Part shown: in pieces, positions 5,513 through 8,106 of the stretch
Numbering within the stretch: position 1 is the stretch's first letter
Layout: the number at the start of each line of letters is the position of its first letter
Source: an uncultured Mycoplasmatota bacterium
GTDB lineage: Bacteria > Bacillota_I > Bacilli_A > RF39 > UBA660
Assembly (NCBI GenBank): GCA_947297555.1
Contig: CAMYTM010000022.1
Coordinates: 1-8,106 of the forward strand
Length of the DNA: 8,106 nucleotides
Direction: 5' to 3'
Notes under the pieces: generated by a model
What the model was told of the DNA's origin: nothing
Databases searched by the model: none
The model's input: the letters and a program-made list of their open reading frames with translations, nothing else
Translations under genes and position numbers: made by a program

Positions 5513-7540
5513 CTAATTCATATCTTCTTCCGTATTTTTGTATCTTTCTAATCCTTCACTTAAATATTTAAAATAATTAGAGGTAATGGCTAAATTACTC
5601 ATTTTAATCATATTACTGATTTCTTTATTATATTTAATAATTTCTTCATTTGTATATTGTTTTTCACCAAAATAATTTATTTTGCCTGTCGTTGAATTAT
5701 AATACCCTATTTCATTTTCCCAAGAACCATCTGCAAATACTACTCTATTTTTATAAGAATTTGCATAGTCACCTGATAAAATATCTTCTCCTACATACAA
5801 ACGAGGATCATAATCCAAATTAAATAAATTGGCTATAGTCGGTACTATATTTAAGTAGGAAGTATACTCAGTAAAATGCTGTCCTTTTATTTCACTATTA
5901 TAAATGACAAATGGAGTTTGTTCAATGTTATTTCGTTCTAACACATTTGGTAAAACGCTTTCTACATCTTTATCTTTAAGACCATATGGATAGTGATCTC
6001 CAAACATAACAATGACTGTATCTTCTAGAACGTTTTTTTCTTCTAATATTTCAAGAAGTTTTGCAAGTGCCAAATCTAATTCTTTTAATTTTGACATATA
6101 ACGTTTTGTGCCAGTAGAATATTCTGTATTTTTAAATAGGTCTAAATATTTATCTCCATATTCGCTTGATACATAGTAAGGCTGATGAGAAGTAACGCTA
6201 GTCATCCAAGCCATAAATGGCTGAGTAGTATCAATATGTTCCATAGCGCGTTCCATAAGAAGGATATCACTTGGCCACTCTTTGTATTCAGTTGTATAAT
6301 TGATTTTTAAATCTTTTACTCCATAAAATGCACTACTTCCCATATTCTTATGAATTGTAGAACGGAAATAGTAGGTTTCATCATAATTATGATAAGAAGA
6401 TGTTGTATATCCTGCTTTGTTAAATAGACCAAAAATACTTTCATCATATTTGTTATTTTTGTATTGATTTGCTGTACAGATACGATTGATACTAAACAAA
6501 CTTACCATACCACTCATTTCGTTATTTCCGGTAGCACACGAATTTCTTGGAGAATAGTTATTTTCCCAACTAAAACCTTCTGTATACATTTTATAAAATG
6601 TTGGATAGTATTCTGGATTAATAAAGATTTCATTAACGCTTTCTAGCATAATGACAATCAAGTTTTTGCCTTCAAACAATCCTGTATATTCATTTTTGTC
6701 GGTAATATTTCGACTCATGAAGTAATTATTTAATGTTTTATAATTCGCATTCGTCGTTTCTTTCTGTAAAAGTTCCCATGCCGTATCATCAATTATTCTT
6801 GTGTAATCAGTAATTTCTGATGGTTTTTCTTGTTCATCACCAAACTCTAACAATGCGTTGTCTTCTTGCTTAATAAAATTAGATTTTACATCCAAAATGC
6901 CAAACATGCTAGTTCCAAATTGATTCACACTAATATTTAAATTATTGGGATTTTTAAATAAAGACTTTGTACTTTCAAGTTGTAATTCATTTTGCATGAA
7001 TGGAATGCTTAAAGTTTGGTAATAGAATAAATATAGTATAATAGTGCCTAAAATAGCAATGATAGCATTTCGACGATTCTTGCGTTTCATAAATAGACTT
7101 TTTTGTTCTTTAAAATATGAAACAAATACTTTTGGTTCTACAAAAAATTTATAAAGTATATAAAGAATAAAAGGGGCTAACATCCACCAAAAATTTGGAT
7201 TAAAAGAAGCAAAATAATCTTGAATGTATTCTTTTACGGCTCCAAGTTGACTACTAGTTCCAATTGAAATATACACCCCTAAAAAGTTTTCAAATCCTGC
7301 TTGTAAAATAGCATAAATAGTAGCAATAAATAAAATAATACTGCTAAATATTCTTCCTATACTTTCTCTCATAAGACAAGTAATACTACTGATGATTAAA
7401 GCAAAAATATTACATCCAATAAAAATTCTAAATACTGCCCAATCTAGTATGGCCATGTTTTCAAAACCACGAAAGAATACTTCCAATAGAAATAACGGAA
7501 GTAACAATGATATATAATTTTTAATTAACTTGCTTTTCAT
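5513..7540 (-). CDS. Lipoteichoic acid synthase family membrane sulfatase-fold protein
   Basis: This is a polytopic membrane enzyme with an extracellular alkaline-phosphatase/sulfatase-type domain. Known members transfer glycerol phosphate from phosphatidylglycerol to build lipoteichoic acid, or modify glycolipids. With 675 residues it matches LtaS (about 650). Five membrane helices lie at about 6-24, 33-57, 62-82, 117-134 and 157-176, then a linker, then the catalytic domain from about residue 290. The metal and nucleophile set of LtaS is present: Glu300 in IVIMLESVN, Thr337 in CATGNNEMSG, His452 in TSHQPYY and Asp515-His516 in VMFGDHYPYG. I chose the ATG at 7540 (MKSKLIKNYISLL), which overlaps rnhB by 20 bases. 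GTG codons at 7552 and 7564 would add 4 or 8 lysine-rich residues, and the ribosome site does not decide between them. The polymer or lipid made cannot be told from sequence; LtaS, a primase or a phosphoglycerol transferase are all possible. Confidence 0.88.
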   Translation of the reverse strand: MKSKLIKNYISLLLPLFLLEVFFRGFENMAILDWAVFRIFIGCNIFALIISSITCLMRESIGRIFSSIILFIATIYAILQAGFENFLGVYISIGTSSQLGAVKEYIQDYFASFNPNFWWMLAPFILYILYKFFVEPKVFVSYFKEQKSLFMKRKNRRNAIIAILGTIILYLFYYQTLSIPFMQNELQLESTKSLFKNPNNLNISVNQFGTSMFGILDVKSNFIKQEDNALLEFGDEQEKPSEITDYTRIIDDTAWELLQKETTNANYKTLNNYFMSRNITDKNEYTGLFEGKNLIVIMLESVNEIFINPEYYPTFYKMYTEGFSWENNYSPRNSCATGNNEMSGMVSLFSINRICTANQYKNNKYDESIFGLFNKAGYTTSSYHNYDETYYFRSTIHKNMGSSAFYGVKDLKINYTTEYKEWPSDILLMERAMEHIDTTQPFMAWMTSVTSHQPYYVSSEYGDKYLDLFKNTEYSTGTKRYMSKLKELDLALAKLLEILEEKNVLEDTVIVMFGDHYPYGLKDKDVESVLPNVLERNNIEQTPFVIYNSEIKGQHFTEYTSYLNIVPTIANLFNLDYDPRLYVGEDILSGDYANSYKNRVVFADGSWENEIGYYNSTTGKINYFGEKQYTNEEIIKYNKEISNMIKMSNLAITSNYFKYLSEGLERYKNTEEDMN

Positions 7541-8106
7541 GAATTTTTTCACTTTCTTCTTCACCTTTCTCTATTAAATCACGAACTGGCTTATATGTAA
7601 ATCTGTAATTTTCAAGTGGACCATATTTTTCTAAGCAGGCTAAATGAAGTTTGGTAGGATAGCCTTTATGTTTGTTAAAATGATAAAGAGGATATTTTTG
7701 GTGGAGTTCATACATCATATCATCTCTTGTAACTTTGGCTATAACACTAGCAGCAGCGATTGATAAAGATAGTGCATCTCCATGTATGATACTCGTAGAA
7801 GGTATATCTAAATCTAATTTCATGGCATCAATTAAAACATGTTCAGGCTTCATATCTAAATTTCGCAACGCTTCTAACATGGCAAGTTTGCTTGCTTCAT
7901 AAATGTTTACTTCGTCAATTTTAGAGGCAGGAATAATACCAATACCATATGAAATAGCATCTTGTACCAATATTTTATAAAATGCATTTCTTTTCTTTTC
8001 GCTTAGTTTTTTTGAATCATTTAAACCTTCTAGATGATAATTTACAGGTAAAATTACGGCTGTGGCAACAACAGGTCCTACTAGTGGCCCACGTCCTACT
8101 TCATCT
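7521..8106 (-). CDS. rnhB: Ribonuclease HII, missing its N-terminus at the window edge
   Basis: This cytosolic endonuclease cuts RNA in RNA-DNA hybrids and starts removal of single ribonucleotides from DNA. The visible 194 residues begin at DEVGRGPLVGPVV, so only the residues before the first catalytic aspartate are missing. The four acidic active-site residues are present (fragment numbering): Asp1 and Glu2 of DEVGRG, Asp93 in LIDAMKLD and Asp128 in VTRDD. Other family marks are NDSKKLSEKKR (29-39), HGDALSLSIAAASVIAKV (108-125) and HKGYPTKLHLACLEKYGP (146-163). The frame is open to the edge; an internal TTG at 7970 should not be taken as the start. The tail after PVRDLIEK is lysine- and glutamate-rich, and its end overlaps the start of the membrane enzyme gene, indicating an operon. 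Bacillus also has rnhB a few genes upstream of topA. Confidence 0.97.
   Translation of the reverse strand, partial: DEVGRGPLVGPVVATAVILPVNYHLEGLNDSKKLSEKKRNAFYKILVQDAISYGIGIIPASKIDEVNIYEASKLAMLEALRNLDMKPEHVLIDAMKLDLDIPSTSIIHGDALSLSIAAASVIAKVTRDDMMYELHQKYPLYHFNKHKGYPTKLHLACLEKYGPLENYRFTYKPVRDLIEKGEEESEKIHEKQVN

Noticed and set aside
7521..7970. TTG at 7970 as the start of rnhB
   Set aside because: The conserved DEVGRG, GPVV and DSKKLS motifs lie upstream in the same open frame up to the window edge, so the gene begins outside the window.
1..8106. CRISPR arrays, tRNA or rRNA genes, insertion sequences
   Set aside because: I found no regularly spaced repeats, cloverleaf-like sequences, transposase motifs or terminal inverted repeats. 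Coding sequence fills nearly all of the window.

Overview
The window is AT-rich (roughly 30% GC by eye) and comes from a low-GC Gram-positive bacterium (Bacillota, or a relative near the Mollicutes). Signs of this are strong AAGGAGG-type ribosome sites, A/T-rich codon use, TTGNNN/TATAAT-like promoters, a lipoteichoic-acid-synthase-type enzyme, and the topA to xerC gene order known from Bacillus. Tryptophan is encoded by TGG, all long genes read through under the standard bacterial code, and one gene appears to end in TGA, so the Mycoplasma code is not used. I cannot name the genus; an uncultivated gut-type Bacilli or Clostridia lineage would fit.

Every gene I accept is on the minus strand, so transcription runs from right to left. 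From the right edge: (1) 7521-8106, the C-terminal part of RNase HII (rnhB), cut by the window edge; (2) 5513-7540, a five-helix membrane sulfatase-fold enzyme of the lipoteichoic acid synthase family, overlapping the rnhB end; (3) 3473-5500, DNA topoisomerase I (topA) with three C-terminal zinc ribbons, starting 12 bases after the previous stop. These three look like one operon. A hairpin plus U-tract lies over the topA stop codon. (4) 2957-3409, a GNAT acetyltransferase with its own promoter and terminator. (5) 2631-2870, an unknown charged 79-residue protein whose end overlaps (6) 1748-2647, a XerC-type tyrosine recombinase. (7) 1461-1652 and 801-1409, two unrecognised reading frames in the same frame, separated by one TAA stop and 17 open codons; they may be one broken gene. 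(8) 1-672, the first 224 residues of pyruvate phosphate dikinase (ppdK), cut by the left edge.

The right two thirds is genome-maintenance and envelope housekeeping: RNA primer and ribonucleotide removal (RNase HII), supercoil relaxation (TopA), chromosome dimer resolution (XerC) and cell-surface polymer synthesis. PPDK serves central carbon metabolism and is a separate transcription unit. Intergenic gaps are all below 130 bases and hold compact terminator-promoter junctions. A near-identical 32-base element occurs twice, and in each copy the terminator tail also supplies the probable -35 box of the next gene.

I see no CRISPR array, transposon, prophage, tRNA or rRNA. The least explained part is the 801-1652 pair of unknown frames; otherwise the window is ordinary chromosomal backbone, and I found no convincing new multi-gene system.
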